A stretch of 64,000 nucleotides of DNA, from contig CM056576.1 in NCBI GenBank assembly GCA_029721435.1, positions 64,561,876 through 64,625,875 on the forward strand. Reading direction: 5' to 3'. The notes below the pieces were generated by a model, which was given only the letters and a program-made list of their open reading frames with translations, did not search any database and had not been told where the DNA came from. Source of the stretch: Gymnothorax reevesii. Lineage: Eukaryota; Chordata; Actinopteri; Anguilliformes; Muraenidae. How positions within the stretch are numbered: the first letter of the stretch is position 1; every line of letters starts with the position of its first letter. Shown here one piece after another: positions 1 to 12,443 of the stretch. Both the position numbers and the translations under genes were made by a program.

Positions 1-221
1 TACTTAGGACACCTGTGCAATGTATTTTTCATCTTTGTAACTTTTATACTTTTTGAGTTATTAATAAAAAACTATAAATTTTTTCCCCTCATAGACTTAA
101 CATTGGCATTATGACATCACAATAGGGCCATTAAGCAAATGGAATCTTGTGCCAGGTGTTCTGACCACCTGCTGTAACTGTCAGTTTCTCAGGCTGTAAG
201 ACTACAATCTGGCTCTCTTGA

Positions 222-815
222 GACTACAGCTTCCTTACTGCTTTCCTTCCTTCTATTTTCTGTCATTCCTTCTTTCTTTTTTCCTCCTATTTCTTTCCTT
301 CTTTCTTCCCTTCCTTTCTTCGTTCTTTCCTACTTTACTTCCTTCTATCCTGCCTTTCATCCTTCCTCCCATTCTTCCTCCCAACCAATTTTCTTTCCTA
401 CCTCCCTTAGTTTTTCTTTCCTTCCATCATGCCTTCTTTCATTCCTTCATATCGTTCTTATCTTTCTTCCTTTCTTCTTTCTGCTTTCCCTCTCTTTCCC
501 TCCCTCTTCCTTTCTTTACTTTTTCTTTCCTTCCTTCTCTCTTTCCTTCTGATTTTAATTTCTTCTTCCTTCCTTCCTTCCTTCCTTCTATCTTTACTTA
601 AATCCTTCTTCTTCCCTTCTTCCTTTCCTTCCTTCTTTACTTCCTTCTTTCCTTCATTCCTCTGTTTCTTTCCATCCATCCTCGCCTTCTTTCCTTTGTT
701 CTTTCCTGCCTTCTTTTGATTTCCTTCTTTTATTCCGATATTCCTTCTTTCCTTACTTCCCTCATTAGTTCCTTCTTTCCCTCCTTCCTTCCTTGTTAAT
801 ATTCCAAATAATTTT
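222..815. repeat. Polypyrimidine tract, imperfect (CCTT)n, copy 1
   Basis: About 590 bases of almost uninterrupted C and T on the + strand, mainly CCTT and CTTT units. The complement is polypurine. Long ORFs on both strands, rich in Ser/Phe/Leu/Pro or Lys/Glu/Arg, come from composition and are not genes. Such tracts can form triplex (H-DNA) structures; that is general knowledge and not shown here. Confidence 0.92.
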
Positions 816-870
816 GTAATCGTACGGTTCACTACTTCTCCCAGTTTTCACTCGATCCCCAAACAAGACA

Positions 871-3800
871 CATCAACGCCCGAGCAACAACAAGAACAAC
901 ATAGCAACTGTCGAGCAATGCCCAAGCAAATGTTCAGAACACTAAAGCAACCCCCTAGCAACCACCCAAAACACCATAGCCACTGCCCAGCAACCACCCA
1001 GAACACAATAGCAACTGCCAAGCAACGCCCTAGCAACCACCCAGAACACCATAGCAACCGCCAAGCAACCACTCAGAAGACCAAAGCAACTGCCTAGCAA
1101 CGCCCTAGCAACCACCCAAAACACCATGGCAATCGCCTAACAACGCCCTCACAACCACCAAGAAAACCTTAGCAACCGCCTAGCAACCACCCAGAACACC
1201 ATAGCAACTGCCAAGCAACGCCCTAGCAACCACCCAGAACACCATAGCAACCGCCAAGCAACCACTCCGAACACCAAAGCAACTGCCTAGCAACGCCCTA
1301 GCAACCACCCAGAACACCATAGCAACCGCCTAGCAACGCCCTCACAACCACCAAGAACCCCATAGCAACTGCCGAGCAACCACCCAGAACACCATAGCAA
1401 CTGCCTAGCAACGCCCTAGCAACCACCCAGAACACTATAGCAACCGCCTAGCAACCACCCAAAACACCATAGCAACTGCCTAGCAACGCCCTAGCAACCA
1501 CCCAGAACACCATAGCAATCGCCTAGCAACCACCCAGAACACCATAGCAACTGCCTAGCAACGCCCTAGCAACCACCCAGAACACCATAGCAACCGCCCA
1601 GCAACCACCCAAAACACCATAGCAACTGCCTAGCAACGCCCTAGCAACCACCAAGAACACCTTAGCAACCGCCTAGCAACCACCCAGAACACCATAGCAA
1701 CTGCCTAGCAACGCCCTAGCAACCACACAGAACACCATAGGAATCGCCTAGCAACGCCCTAGCAACCAACCAGGACACCATAGCAACCGCCTAGCAACCA
1801 CCCAGAACACCATAGCAACTGCCTTGCAACGCCCTAGCAACCACCCAGAACACCATAGCAACTGCCTAGCAACCACCCAGAACACCATAGCAACCGCCTA
1901 GCAACCACCCAGAACACCATAACAACTGCCTAGCAACGCCCTAGCAACCACCCAGAACACCATAGCAACCGCCTAGCAACCACCCAGAACACCATAGCAA
2001 CCGCTTAGCAACCACCCGGAACACCATAGCAACCACCTAGCAACTCCCTAGCAACCACCCAGAACACCATAGCAACCGCCTAGCAACCACCCAGAACTCC
2101 ATGGCAACTGCCTAGCAACGCCCTAGCAACCACCCAGAACACCATAGCAACCACCTAGCAACCACCCAAAACACCAAAGCAACTGCCTAGCAACGCCCTA
2201 GCAACCACCCAGAACACCATAGCAACCGCCTAGCAACCACCCAGAACACCATAGCAACTGCCTAGCAACACCCTAACAACCACCCAGAAAACCATACCAA
2301 CCGCCTAGCAAGGCCCTAGCAACCACCCAGAACACCATAGCAACCGCCTAGCAACCACCCAGAACACCATAGCAACTGCCTAGCAACGCCCTAGCAACCA
2401 CCCACAACACCATAGCAACCGCCTAGCAACCACCCACAACACCATAGCAACTGCCTAGCAACCCCCTACCAACCACCCACAACACCATACCAACCGCCAA
2501 GCAACCACCCAGAACACCATAGCAACTGCCTAGCAACGCCCTAGCAACCACCCAGAACACCATAGCAACCACCTAGCAACCACCCAAAAAACCATAGCAA
2601 CTGCCTAGCAACGCCCTAGCAACCACCCAGAACACCATAGCAACCGCCTAGCAACCACCCACAACACCATAGCAACCACCTAGCAATACCTTAGCAACCC
2701 CCCAGAACACCTTAGCAACCACCCAGCAACCACCCAAAACACCATAGCAACTGCCTAGCAACGCCCTTGCAACCACCCAGAACGCCATAGCAACCGCCTA
2801 GCAACCACCCAGAACACCATAGCAACTGCCTACCAACGCCCTAGCAACCACCCAGAACACCATAGCAACCACCTAGCAACCACCCAGAACACCATAGCAA
2901 CCGCCTAGCAACCACCAAGAACACCATTGCAACTGCCTAGCAACACCCTAACAACCACCCAGAACACCATAGCAACCGCCTAGCAACGCCCTAGCAGCCA
3001 CCCAGAATACCATAGCAACAGCCTAGCAACCATCAGAACACCATAGCAACTGCCTAGCAACGCCCTTGCCACCACCCAGAACACCATAGCAACCGCCTAG
3101 CAACCACCCAGAACACCATAGCAACCGCCTAGCAACCACCGAGAACACCATAGCAATTGCATAGCAACGACCTAGCAACCACCCAGAACACCACAGCAAC
3201 CGCCTAGCTACCACCCAGAACACGATGGCAACCGCCTAGCCACCCCCCACACCACCAGAGGAGCCGCGTAACCACCACCCAGATCACCATAGTAACCCCC
3301 TAGCAACCACCCAGAACACCATAGCACCCGCCTCGCAACCATCTAGAACACCATAGCAACTGCCTAGCAACGCCCTAGCAACCACCCAGAACACCATAGC
3401 AACGCCCTAGCAACCACCCAGAACACCATAGCAACCGCCTAGCAACGCCCGAGCAACCACCCAGAACACCATAGCAACCACCTAGCAACGCCCTCACAAC
3501 CACCCAGAACACCATAGCAACTGCCTAGCAACCACCCAGAACACCATAGCAACTGCCTAGCAACGCCCTAGCAACCACCCAGAACACTATAGCAACCGCC
3601 TAGCAACCACCCAAAACACCATAGCAACTGCCTAGCAACGCCCTAGCAACCACCCAGAACACCATAGCAATCGCCTAGCAACCACCCAGAACACCATAGC
3701 AACTGCCTAGCAACGCCCTAGCAACCACCCAGAACACCATAGCAACCGCCCAGCAACCACCCAAAACACCATAGCAACTGCCTAGCAACGCCCTAGCAAC

Positions 3801-4595
3801 CACCAAGAACACCTTAGCAACCGCCTAGCAACCACCCAGAACACCATAGCAACTGCCTAGCAACGCCCTAGCAACCACACAGAACACCATAGGAATCGCC
3901 TAGCAACGCCCTAGCAACCAACCAGGACACCATAGCAACTGCCTCGCAACACCCTAGCAACCACCCAGAACACCATAGCAACCGCCTAGCAACGCCGTAG
4001 CAACCACCCAGAACACCATAGCAACTGCTTAGCAATGCCCTAGCAACCACCCAGAACGCCATAGCAACCACCCTAACAACCATCCAGATCACCATAGCAA
4101 CTGCCTAGCAATGCCCTAGCAACCACCCAGAACACCATAGCAACTGCCTAGCAACGCCCTAGCAACCACCCAGAACACCATAGCAACTGCCTAGCAACAC
4201 CCTAGAAACCACCCAGAACACCATAGCAACGCCCTAGCAACCACCCAGAACATCATAGCAACTGCTTAGCAAAGCCCTAGCAACCACGCAGAATGCCATA
4301 GCAATCGCCTAGCAACCACCCAGAACCCCATAGCAACACTCTCGCAACCACCCAGAACGCCATAGCAACCGCCTAGCAACCACCCAGAACACCATAGCAA
4401 TCGCCTAGCAACGCCCTATCAACCACTCAGAACACCACAGCAACCGCTTAACAAGGCCCTAGCAACCACCCAGAACACCAATGCAACTGCCTAGCAATGC
4501 CCTAGCAACCACCCAGAACACGATAGCAGCTGCCTAGCAACACCCTCACAAGTACACAGAACACCATAGCAACTGCCTAACAACTGTTACAGCCA
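871..4595. repeat. Minisatellite array A, 32-bp and 43-bp units from an 11-bp subunit
   Basis: About 3.7 kb of tandem repeats. The common 43-bp unit reads as four subunits: CAACCACCCAG, AACACCATAG, CAACTGCCTAG and CAACGCCCTAG. A 32-bp unit lacks one of them. Three subunits fit CAACNNCCNAG, so an 11-bp ancestor was probably amplified first and the composite unit later. The + strand is strongly A/C rich. Minus-strand ORFs full of VFWVVARALLGSC-like repeats are translations of the array, not genes. Confidence 0.93.
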
Positions 4596-5097
4596 GTCCT
4601 CATTGTGTCAAATTACAATAAAAAAATGTATTTTTTTAAGCTACTCAACTTATCAACCTTTCAGCCATTCCAACTCCTGATTGTTTTCGACTATGACTTC
4701 CGGCAACTGTTTCTTCTGCCCAATCCTGTCTCAAAATATAAGTCCTCACTACAATTCTTCACTATTAAAAAATGTCACTATTAAAAATTTCCATATGACG
4801 GTTGTCATCAACTATGACTCCCGCAAACTGTTTCCTCAGTCCACATCTGTTTCAAAATAAAAGTCCTCACCACTACCATAATTATCCTACTAAAAACGTA
4901 GCTACCAATATCATAATGCAATGATATGTTACAAACTCCACCTTATGCAACTACACTTTGCATTTTCAATGCACACGTAATTCCCTGGAATTACATTATC
5001 TAGTTATTATTATTATTATTATTATTATTCTAACACACTTAATGCGGCCTCAACCGTTTATCGTAGAAACTTCATTCAAACTGCATTGCGTAGGTCT
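4596..5097. other. AT-rich interval between the two minisatellite blocks
   Basis: No gene is visible. A segment near 4684-4750 (ACTATGACTTCCGGCAACTG) recurs imperfectly near 4805-4870 (ACTATGACTCCCGCAAACTG), an internal duplication about 124 bases apart. A (TTA)n microsatellite lies at 5003-5029. The interval is probably the left flank of the duplicated block. Confidence 0.7.
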
Positions 5098-5318
5098 TAC
5101 TTAGGACTCCTGTGCAATGTATTTTTCATCTTTGTAACTTTTATACTTTTTGAGTTATTAATAAAAAACTATAAATTTTTTCCCCTCATAGACTTAACAT
5201 TGGCATTATGACATCACAATAGGGCCATTAAGCAAATGGAATCTTGTGCCAGGTGTTCTGACCACCTGCTGTAACTGTCAGTTTCTCAGGCTGTAAGACT
5301 ACAATCTGGCTCTCTTGA

Positions 5319-5908
5319 GACTACAGCTTCCTTACTGCTTTCCTTCCTTCTATTTTCTGTCATTCCTTCTTTCTTTTTGTCTCCTATTTCTTTCTTTCCT
5401 TCTTTCCTTCCTTTATTCGTTCTTTCCTACTTTACTTCCTTCTATCCTGCCTTTCATCCTTCCTTCCATTCTTCCTCCCAACCAATTTTCTTTCCTACCT
5501 CCCTTAGTTTTTCTTTCCTTCCATCATGCCTTCTTTCATTCCTTCATATCGTTCTTATCTTTCTTCCTTTCTTCTTTCTGCTTTCCCTCTCTTTCCCTCC
5601 CTCTTCCTTTCTTTACTTTTTCTTTCCTTCCTTCTCTCTTTCCTTCTGATTTTAATTTCTTCTTCCTTAGTTCCTTCCTTCCTTCTATCTTTACTTAAAT
5701 CCTTCTTCTTCCCTTCTTCCTTTCCTTCCTTCTTTACTTCCTTCTTTCCTTCATTCCTCTGTTTCTTTCCATCCATCCTCGCCTTCTTTCCTTTGTTCTT
5801 TCCTGCCTTCTTTTGATTTCCTTCTTTTTTTCCGATATTCCTTCTTTCCTTACTTCCCTCATTAGTTCCTTCTTTCCCTCCTTCCTTCCTTGTTAATATT
5901 CCAAATAA
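5319..5908. repeat. Polypyrimidine tract, copy 2
   Basis: Near-identical copy of the tract at 222-815 at an offset of 5097, differing by a few substitutions and small indels (for example around 5378-5410 and 5668). It leads into minisatellite array B in the same way as copy 1. Confidence 0.92.
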
Positions 5909-5967
5909 TTTTGTAATCGTACGGTTCACTACTTCTCCCAGTTTTCACTCGATCCCCAAACAAGACA

Positions 5968-8900
5968 CATCAACGCCCGAGCAACAACAAGAACAACATA
6001 GCAACTGTCGAGCAATGCCCAAGCAAATGTTCAGAACACTAAAGCAACTGCCTAGCAACCACCCAAAACACCATAGCAACTGCCCAGCAACCACCCAGAA
6101 CACAATAGCAACTGCCAAGCAACGCCCTAGCAACCACCCAGAACACCATAGCAACCGCCAAGCAACCACTCAGAAGACCAAAGCAACTGCCTAGCAACGC
6201 CCTAGCAACCACCCAAAACACCATGGCAATCGCCTAACAACGCCCTCACAACCACCAAGAACACCATAACAACTGCCTAGCAACCACCCAGAACACCATA
6301 GCAACTGCCTAGCACCGCCCTAGCAACCACCCAGAACACCATAGCAACCGCCTAGCAACCACCCAAAGCACCACAGCAACTGCCTAGCAACCACCCAGAA
6401 CACTATAGCAATCGCCTAGCAACCACCCAGAACACCATAGCAACTGCCTAGCAACGCCCTAGCAACCACCCAGAACACCATAGCAATCGCCCAGCAACCA
6501 CCCAAAACACCAAAGCAACTGCCTAGCAACGCCCTAGCAACCACCAAGAACACCTTAGCAACCGCCAAGCAACCACCCAGAACACCATAGCAACTGCCTA
6601 GCACCGCCCTAGCAAACACACAGAACACCATAGGAATCGCCTAGCAACGCCTTAGCAACCACCCAGAACACCATAGCAACCGCCTAGCAACCACCCAGAA
6701 CACCACAGCAACTGCCTAGCAACGCCCTGTTTACCACCCAGAACACCATAGCAACCGCCTAGCAACCACCGAGAACACCATAGCACCCGCCTAGCAACCA
6801 CCCAGAACACCATAGCAACTGCCTAGCAACGCCACAGCAACCACCCAGAACACCATAGCAACCACCTAGCAACCACCCAGAACACCATAGCAACTGCCTT
6901 GCAACGCCCTAGCAACCACCCAGAACACCATAGCAACCGCCCAGCAACCACCCAAAACACCATAGCAACTGCCTAGCAACGCCCTAGCAACCACCAAGAA
7001 CACCTTAGCAACCGCCTAGCAACCACCCAGAACACCATAGCAACTGCCTAGCAACGCCCTAGGAACCACCCAGAACACCAAAGCAACCGCCCAGCAACCA
7101 CCCAAAACACCATAGCAACTGCCTAGCAACGCCCTAGCAACCACCAAGAACACCTTAGCAACCGCTTAGTAACCACCCAGAACACCATAGCAACCGCCTA
7201 GCAACGCCCTAGCAACCACTTAGAACACCATAGTAACCGCCTAGCAATCACCCAGAACACCATAGCAACCACCTAGCAATGCCCTAGCAACCACCCAGAC
7301 CACCATAGCAACCGCCTAGCAACCACCCAGAACACCATAGCAACCGCCTAGCAACGCCCTAGCAACCACCCAGAACACCATAGCAACTGCCTAGCAACGC
7401 CCTAGCAACCACCCAGAACACCATAGCAACTGCCTAGCAACGCCCTGGCAACCACCCAGAACACCATAGCAACTGCCTAGCAACGCCCTAGCAACCACTT
7501 AGAACACCATAGCAACCGCCTAGCAACCACCTAGAACACCATAGCAACCGCCTAGCAACGCCCTAGAAACCACCCAGAACACCATAGCCACCGCCTAGCA
7601 ACCACCCAGAACACCATAGCAACCACCTAGCAACGCCCTAGCAACCTCTTAGAACACCATAGCAACCGCCTAGCAACCACCCAGAACACCATAGCAACTG
7701 CCTAGCAACGCCCTAGCAACCACCGAGAACACCATAGCAACTGCCTAGCAACGCCCTAGCAACCACTCAGACCACCATAGCACCTGCCTTGCAATGCCCT
7801 AACAACCACCCAGCACACCATAGCACCTGCCTAGCAAGGCCCTAGCCACAACCCAGAACACCATAGCAACCGCCTAGCAACCACCCAGAACACCATAGCA
7901 ACCGCCTAGCAACACCCTAGCAACCACCTATAACCCATAGCAACTGCTTAGCAACGCCCTAGCAACCACCCAGAACACCATAGCAACTGCCTAGCAACCA
8001 GCCAGAACACCATCGCAACTGCCTAGCAATGCCCTAGCAACAACAAAAAACACCTAACAACCGCCTAGCAACCACCCAGAACACCATAGCAACTGCCCAG
8101 CAACGCCCTAGCAACCACCCAGAACACCATAGCAACCGCTTAACAACGCCGCCGCAGCCACCCGGAACACCATAGCAACCGGCTAGCAACCACCCAGAAC
8201 ACCATTGCAACGCCCTAGCAACCACCAAGAACACCATAGCAACCGCCTAGCAACCACCCAAAACACCATAGCAACTGCCTAGCAACGCCCTAGCAACCAC
8301 CCAGAACATCATAGCAACCGCCTTGCCACCACACAGAACACCATAGCAACTGCCTAACAACGCCCTAGCAACCACCCAGAACACCATAGCAACTGCCTAG
8401 CAACGCCCTAGCAACCACCCAGAACACCTTAGCAATGCCCTTGCAACCACCCAAAACACCATAGCAACCGCCTTGCAACTCCCTAGCAACCACTTAGAAC
8501 AACATAGCAACACCCTAGCAACCAGCCAGAACACCATAGCAAACGCCTAGCAACCACCCAGAACACCATAGCAACTGCCTAGCAACGCCCTAGCAACCAC
8601 CCAGAACACCATCGCAACTGCCTAGCAATGCCCTAGCAACCACCTAGAACACCTTAGCAACGCCCTAGCAACCACCCAGAACACCATAGCAACCGCCTAG
8701 CAACGCCCTAGCAACCACCCAGAACACCATAGCAACGGCCTTGCGACCACCCAGGACACCATAGCAACTGCCTAGCAACGCCCTCGCAACCACCCAGAAC
8801 ACCATAGCAACTGCCTAGCAACTTCTTAGTAACCACTCAGAATACCATTAGCAACGCCCAGTCAACTACCCAGAAGACCCGAGCAACCACCTAGCAATGT

Positions 8901-8985
8901 CCTAGCAACCCCCAGAACACCATAGCAACAGTCTAGCAACGCCCTAGCAACCACCCAGAACATGATATCTACTGCATACCAGAAT
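5968..8985. repeat. Minisatellite array B
   Basis: About 3.0 kb of the same 32/43-bp units as array A. The first few hundred bases follow array A unit by unit. Further in, the order of variant units differs, and the last 200 bases are more degenerate. It is shorter than array A, as expected from unequal exchange or slippage. Confidence 0.92.
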
Positions 8986-9039
8986 GCTGGCAACCACCTC
9001 CAACACTGTACTCGTACAGCAGCAGCGACATTCAAAATT

Positions 9040-9640
9040 TCTGCTGAAATTTTCTAGTTATTATTACAATTTCTTCCGTGATCGCACGGTTCGCAACTTC
9101 TTCCACAATTTGCAAGATACCAGCCAAGCTGAAACTTGGCAGGTATCTTCCTACCCATGAGGACACCAAAGTTTATTCAAGGCGTTCCGATCCGATTTCA
9201 AACATGGCCGCATTGAAAATCACATAATTGCCCATCTGAAAGCTATTTAAGCACATATTCAGCTGAATTTTGCTTTGTAGTTAGTACGTGGCAAGATACA
9301 TCACATATCATTCGGCTTTTTCCGTATTTCGAATTTTGACCTTGCTTTGACCTTCAACTTTATTTAACCTCTGTGAGTTACATTGAAATCTTTCAAAATC
9401 ATCTCCTCCAAAACTACTTGGCCAATGAAGCTAAAACTTGGCAGGTATCTTCCTACCCATGAGGACACTAAAGTTTGTTCAAGGCGTGTCGATCAGATTT
9501 CAAATATGGCGGCTTCGGTGGCCATTTGAAAATGACATTAATCACCATCTGAAAGCTATTTATGCATATATTCAGCTCAATTTTGCTATGTAGGTAGTAG
9601 GTAGCAAGACACATGACATATAATTCAGTTTTTAAATGTC
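9040..9640. repeat. Tandem pair of a ~300-bp dispersed repeat
   Basis: The stretch beginning GAAACTTGGCAGGTATCTTC at 9131 recurs at about 9433. Later landmarks repeat too: CATCTGAAAGCTATTTA at 9232 and 9555, and ATTCAGCT. The offset is about 302 bases and grows slightly through indels. The bases before the first copy (9069-9105, with GATCGCACGGTTCGCAACTT) resemble the junction between polypyrimidine tract and minisatellite near 817-845 (AATCGTACGGTTCACTACTT), so these pieces may share a parent element. No ORF of note. Confidence 0.72.
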
Positions 9641-9730
9641 GAGGTCACTTGAAGTAATAAACAAGTTGAAATCTTGCCTTTGGCTACTGGTCAAAAGTGG
9701 GCATGCAAGAAAGTGTCTGGGTTTTTGATG

Positions 9731-9832
9731 ACTAGTTTGAGTTAAACTGCTTCTTACACACCCTACTAGTTTGAGTTAAACTGCTTCTTACACACCCTAC
9801 TAGTTTGAGTTAAACGGCTTCCTACACATCGT
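9731..9832. repeat. Three tandem copies of a 34-bp unit
   Basis: The unit begins ACTAGTTTGAGTTAAACTGC at 9731, 9765 and 9799. The first two copies are identical and the third has two substitutions. A short minus-strand ORF across it is not supported as a gene. Confidence 0.9.
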
Positions 9833-10307
9833 TGAGTGGTCAGGTGAGCTACAGGGCCCGTGGCACTATTTTTAATTATTTTGCGGGAGTGAAGATCATT
9901 TTTGTTCATCTTGAGAAGCCAAATATGCTGGCCTTGATTTAGTGTTTCCATGACTAATGGTTCAAAAGTTATGGCCTCTCAAAGTCTAAAAATTCTACTT
10001 TTCGTTATAGCACCCCTCTCTGGCATTTTTACATCAACGTTACTGTGAGGCTAGTGTCATCTATGTGCCTGCCAAAAAGATAAGAAAAAGTTATTGGTAT
10101 TTGTGAGAGTTATGGCCATTTTTATCAAAAATGTTGGAAGGCTGAATAATAATTCAGGAAATAGGAAAAACAATTAGAGCATAGCCCTTTTTGTAGGCTT
10201 GCATGTTAATAATAATACTTTTGTAATAATAATAGAAAAATATTACAATATAGCCAAAGTTTTTGAAATGTGCATCAAATTCAGAATAATTAAATATTTT
10301 TAAAATA
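9833..10307. other. No identified feature
   Basis: AT-rich sequence without a supportable ORF or clear repeat structure. Confidence 0.6.
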
Positions 10308-10450
10308 AAAATAGCCTTTTTTTAGTTTCAACATCTGAAATTTTGTCTTTGTATTATTTTCATTTGAATACAAAGTTCAAATGATTTGCAAATCATTGCT
10401 TTCTCTTTTTTACTTACATTTCACTTGGCGTCCCAACTAAAGTTGAGTAA
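10308..10450. mobile_element. Decayed Tc1-type terminal inverted repeat
   Basis: The stretch with GTTTCAACATCTGAAATTTT, AATGATTTGCAAATCATTGC and GGCGTCCCAACT resembles the terminal repeat at the right end of the Tc1 fragment at 34880-36003 (GTTTCAACATTTGAAATGTT, then CGTCCCAACTATTTCGG). No transposase is attached. It is a relic of that or a related Tc1 family. Confidence 0.55.
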
Positions 10451-10685
10451 TCCTTTGATTGAAGTGCAAAATATGGTATTTTATTAGGAAAATTCAGGCA
10501 AAAATGCTTTTACGTTGTTATAAAACATTTAAAATCGACTCTAGGGTGAATTTTCTAATTGCACAGTACTTTAGCGTTATTTTAAATTGTCACTCCCTAT
10601 CCTGTAAGGCTTCTGTCTGATTTTCCTGTAACCCAAAATACTCAAAATGGGGCATGGCTAAAGTAGTAGGGTTGTGTTGATACAT

Positions 10686-10880
10686 GCTTTAAGGCAGGGC
10701 TCTCCAAATCTCGCCCTCCAATCCAAATACAGTCCTGGTTTTCCTTCTTTCCTGGCAATTAAGCAAACAATTAATGCTGCTGATTGGCCAGATTGTCATC
10801 TCACTTGACTCCCAGGTAAAGGCAGGGTGGAAAACCAGCAGTTCTCGGCCCTCGAGGACCATGATTTGAGGAGCTCTCGT
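10686..10880. mobile_element. Probable non-autonomous DNA transposon relic
   Basis: The left part (AGGGCTCTCCAAATCTCGCC) and the reverse complement of the right part (GAGAGCTCCTCAAATCATGG) form imperfect inverted repeats around a spacer of about 130 bases. This resembles hAT-type MITEs common in fish, from memory. No coding capacity. Confidence 0.45.
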
Positions 10881-10965
10881 TTAAGGGAAAGCTGCTGGGA
10901 GATTTTAAATTACCTTGGGACATGTTTGAGATTAATTTAACGTCCTTCCTTTCATTACCTCCACC

Positions 10966-11280
10966 AATAAAGTTGGGGCGGAGGTTATGTTATCGCCCCT
11001 GTTTGTTTGGTTTTCCGTTTGTTTGTCTGTTTGTGAACAACATAACTCAAAAAATAATGCACGGATTTGGCTGAAATTTTGTGGGTGGATTGTATTTCAT
11101 CAAGGATGGACCCTATTGATTTTAACTGCAATTGATTTAACAATATGGCCATCACAGCAGCCATCTTGAAATCCTATCACTGGCGATAACTCAACTTTGC
11201 TCCCACTCATGCACATTTGGATTGCGCTGCCTTTGCGGAGGTGTGCACTCTACAAGTGCCTCTAGTTACATCATGTGCTT
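10966..11280 (+). repeat. Dispersed repeat family A (GGCGGAGGTTATG end), copy 1
   Basis: It begins near GGGGCGGAGGTTATGTTATC and ends near GCCTCTAGTTACATC. A reverse-oriented copy lies at 44379-44727, sharing the GGCGGAGGT end, TTTGTTTGTCTGTCTGTT-like runs, ATAACTCAAA, and an end reading (reverse complement) CTCTACCGAGTGCCCTCTAG. The internal phrase GCCATCACAGCAGCCATCTT also appears as a fragment near 34836-34860. The transposition class is not evident. Confidence 0.7.
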
Positions 11281-11725
11281 GATGACTATTGATAATGACA
11301 TGACTGATTCAACAGGAAATCTACAACGAATAGCGTATCCAATCACTAACGCACCCAGCTACAAAGGACTGCAGTCCAAAATCTTTGATTCCTTTCCTCC
11401 AGGGTAGGTCCTGTTATTCCTTGCTGGAAGGAGTGGATGCTCCTTGTCATGGCTACCAGCCAAACTATTTCCAATTTTTGTCTGTTATCAAGGTAGTTTC
11501 CTCGGTCCTGAGAGAATTTGGATGCACAGTATGGGAATCACCCCAAGGCGGTTAAAAGGGTACAGAAGATGTATCGGGATTTGTTATACAGAATGAGAAG
11601 TTTGCGTTTTTTCTGTTTTTTAATTTTACTGATGGGGAAACTGGGAAAATTTCAGGGAAACTTTGGACCCTGAAAGGTCAAGTGTTGTCTTCCAAGTTGA
11701 TAACTGATGTTCATGACTGCATTGT

Positions 11726-12160
11726 TTACCAACTAGCAAAGTTTTTAATGGACATACCCCCTTTATTTTCCCAACGATTGCGCAAGGTTATGCATTTTAC
11801 TTGAATTTTCTTGAAATTCCTCTCTGGGGTAGCATTCCTCTTGCCCCCAGTTTGGCAAAATTCTGTAGAAAATGAAAATGTTGGGATTCCACAATTCATG
11901 AGGAAAATGTACATTCTGCAGTGTTCTATCATAACTTGGATTGCTTTTAAGGTGTGAACAAACTGAACTGCATTTTGCTGAATGTCCTTTCTGTGATTCT
12001 TTAGCTTACTGAGGATCCAGTTCCTGATCTCAAAGTCTTCCTGAGCCTCCTGCACACACATCTTTCTGGACGGATGGTTCGAGTGGGACTTTTCAGGTGA
12101 AATTACGAAAATGCTGCCATAGAAACATACTGATTTAATTTTTATTATTAAGTCAACCAT
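11726..12160 (-). other. Unassigned 144-codon open reading frame
   Basis: An uninterrupted minus-strand frame with ordinary composition, not obviously a repeat. It has a hydrophilic core with QEAQEDFEIRNWILSKLKN followed by a helix-like segment, then Arg/Lys-rich residues. There is no signal peptide and no catalytic motif I recognise. A splice-acceptor-like stretch (TTTCACCTGAAAAG) lies inside the reading frame, so it could be a terminal exon, a decayed exon or chance. It may not be a gene. Confidence 0.25.
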
Positions 12161-12443
12161 AAATAATATGCCCAGCCTTAACAGGCTTATAAGACACCAT
12201 TATTTACGACTGAGAGACCACATACCAGAGTAGCAAAAAGAAACACGAAACAAATAAGCAATCTTATTATTTTTCCAAGGTTTAGAGAAAAAAGGCCAAC
12301 TCATAAACATTGAAAGTCAGCACCATTCCATTCTGTCATTATTAGTCTACCAGACGATTTCTGGATTGTTAACAGAAATTTAATCAAAAATGACTGGTCT
12401 TAACTCAAATAAAAGAGGAAATGTGATTCATTCTCAACTGGTC

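Larger units (their letters stand above)
1..8985. repeat. Tandem duplication of a polypyrimidine plus minisatellite block
   Basis: Bases 1-870 recur almost unchanged at 5098-5967, a constant offset of 5097 bases. In both copies the same AT-rich leader is followed by a polypyrimidine tract and then the same minisatellite. Only scattered substitutions and small indels separate the copies, so the duplication is recent or has been homogenised. The sequence after the second array (8986 on) does not match that after the first array (4596-5097). This suggests that 4596-5097 is the left flank of the second unit and that the first unit begins left of the window. Confidence 0.9.

Noticed and set aside
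218..832. Ser/Phe/Leu-rich and Lys/Glu-rich ORFs
   Set aside because: They come from the polypyrimidine tract on both strands and recur at the 5097-base offset; no protein features.
871..8985. CRISPR-like or protein-coding array
   Set aside because: Units are contiguous with no unique spacers, and the open frames are simple translations of the repeat in a eukaryotic context.
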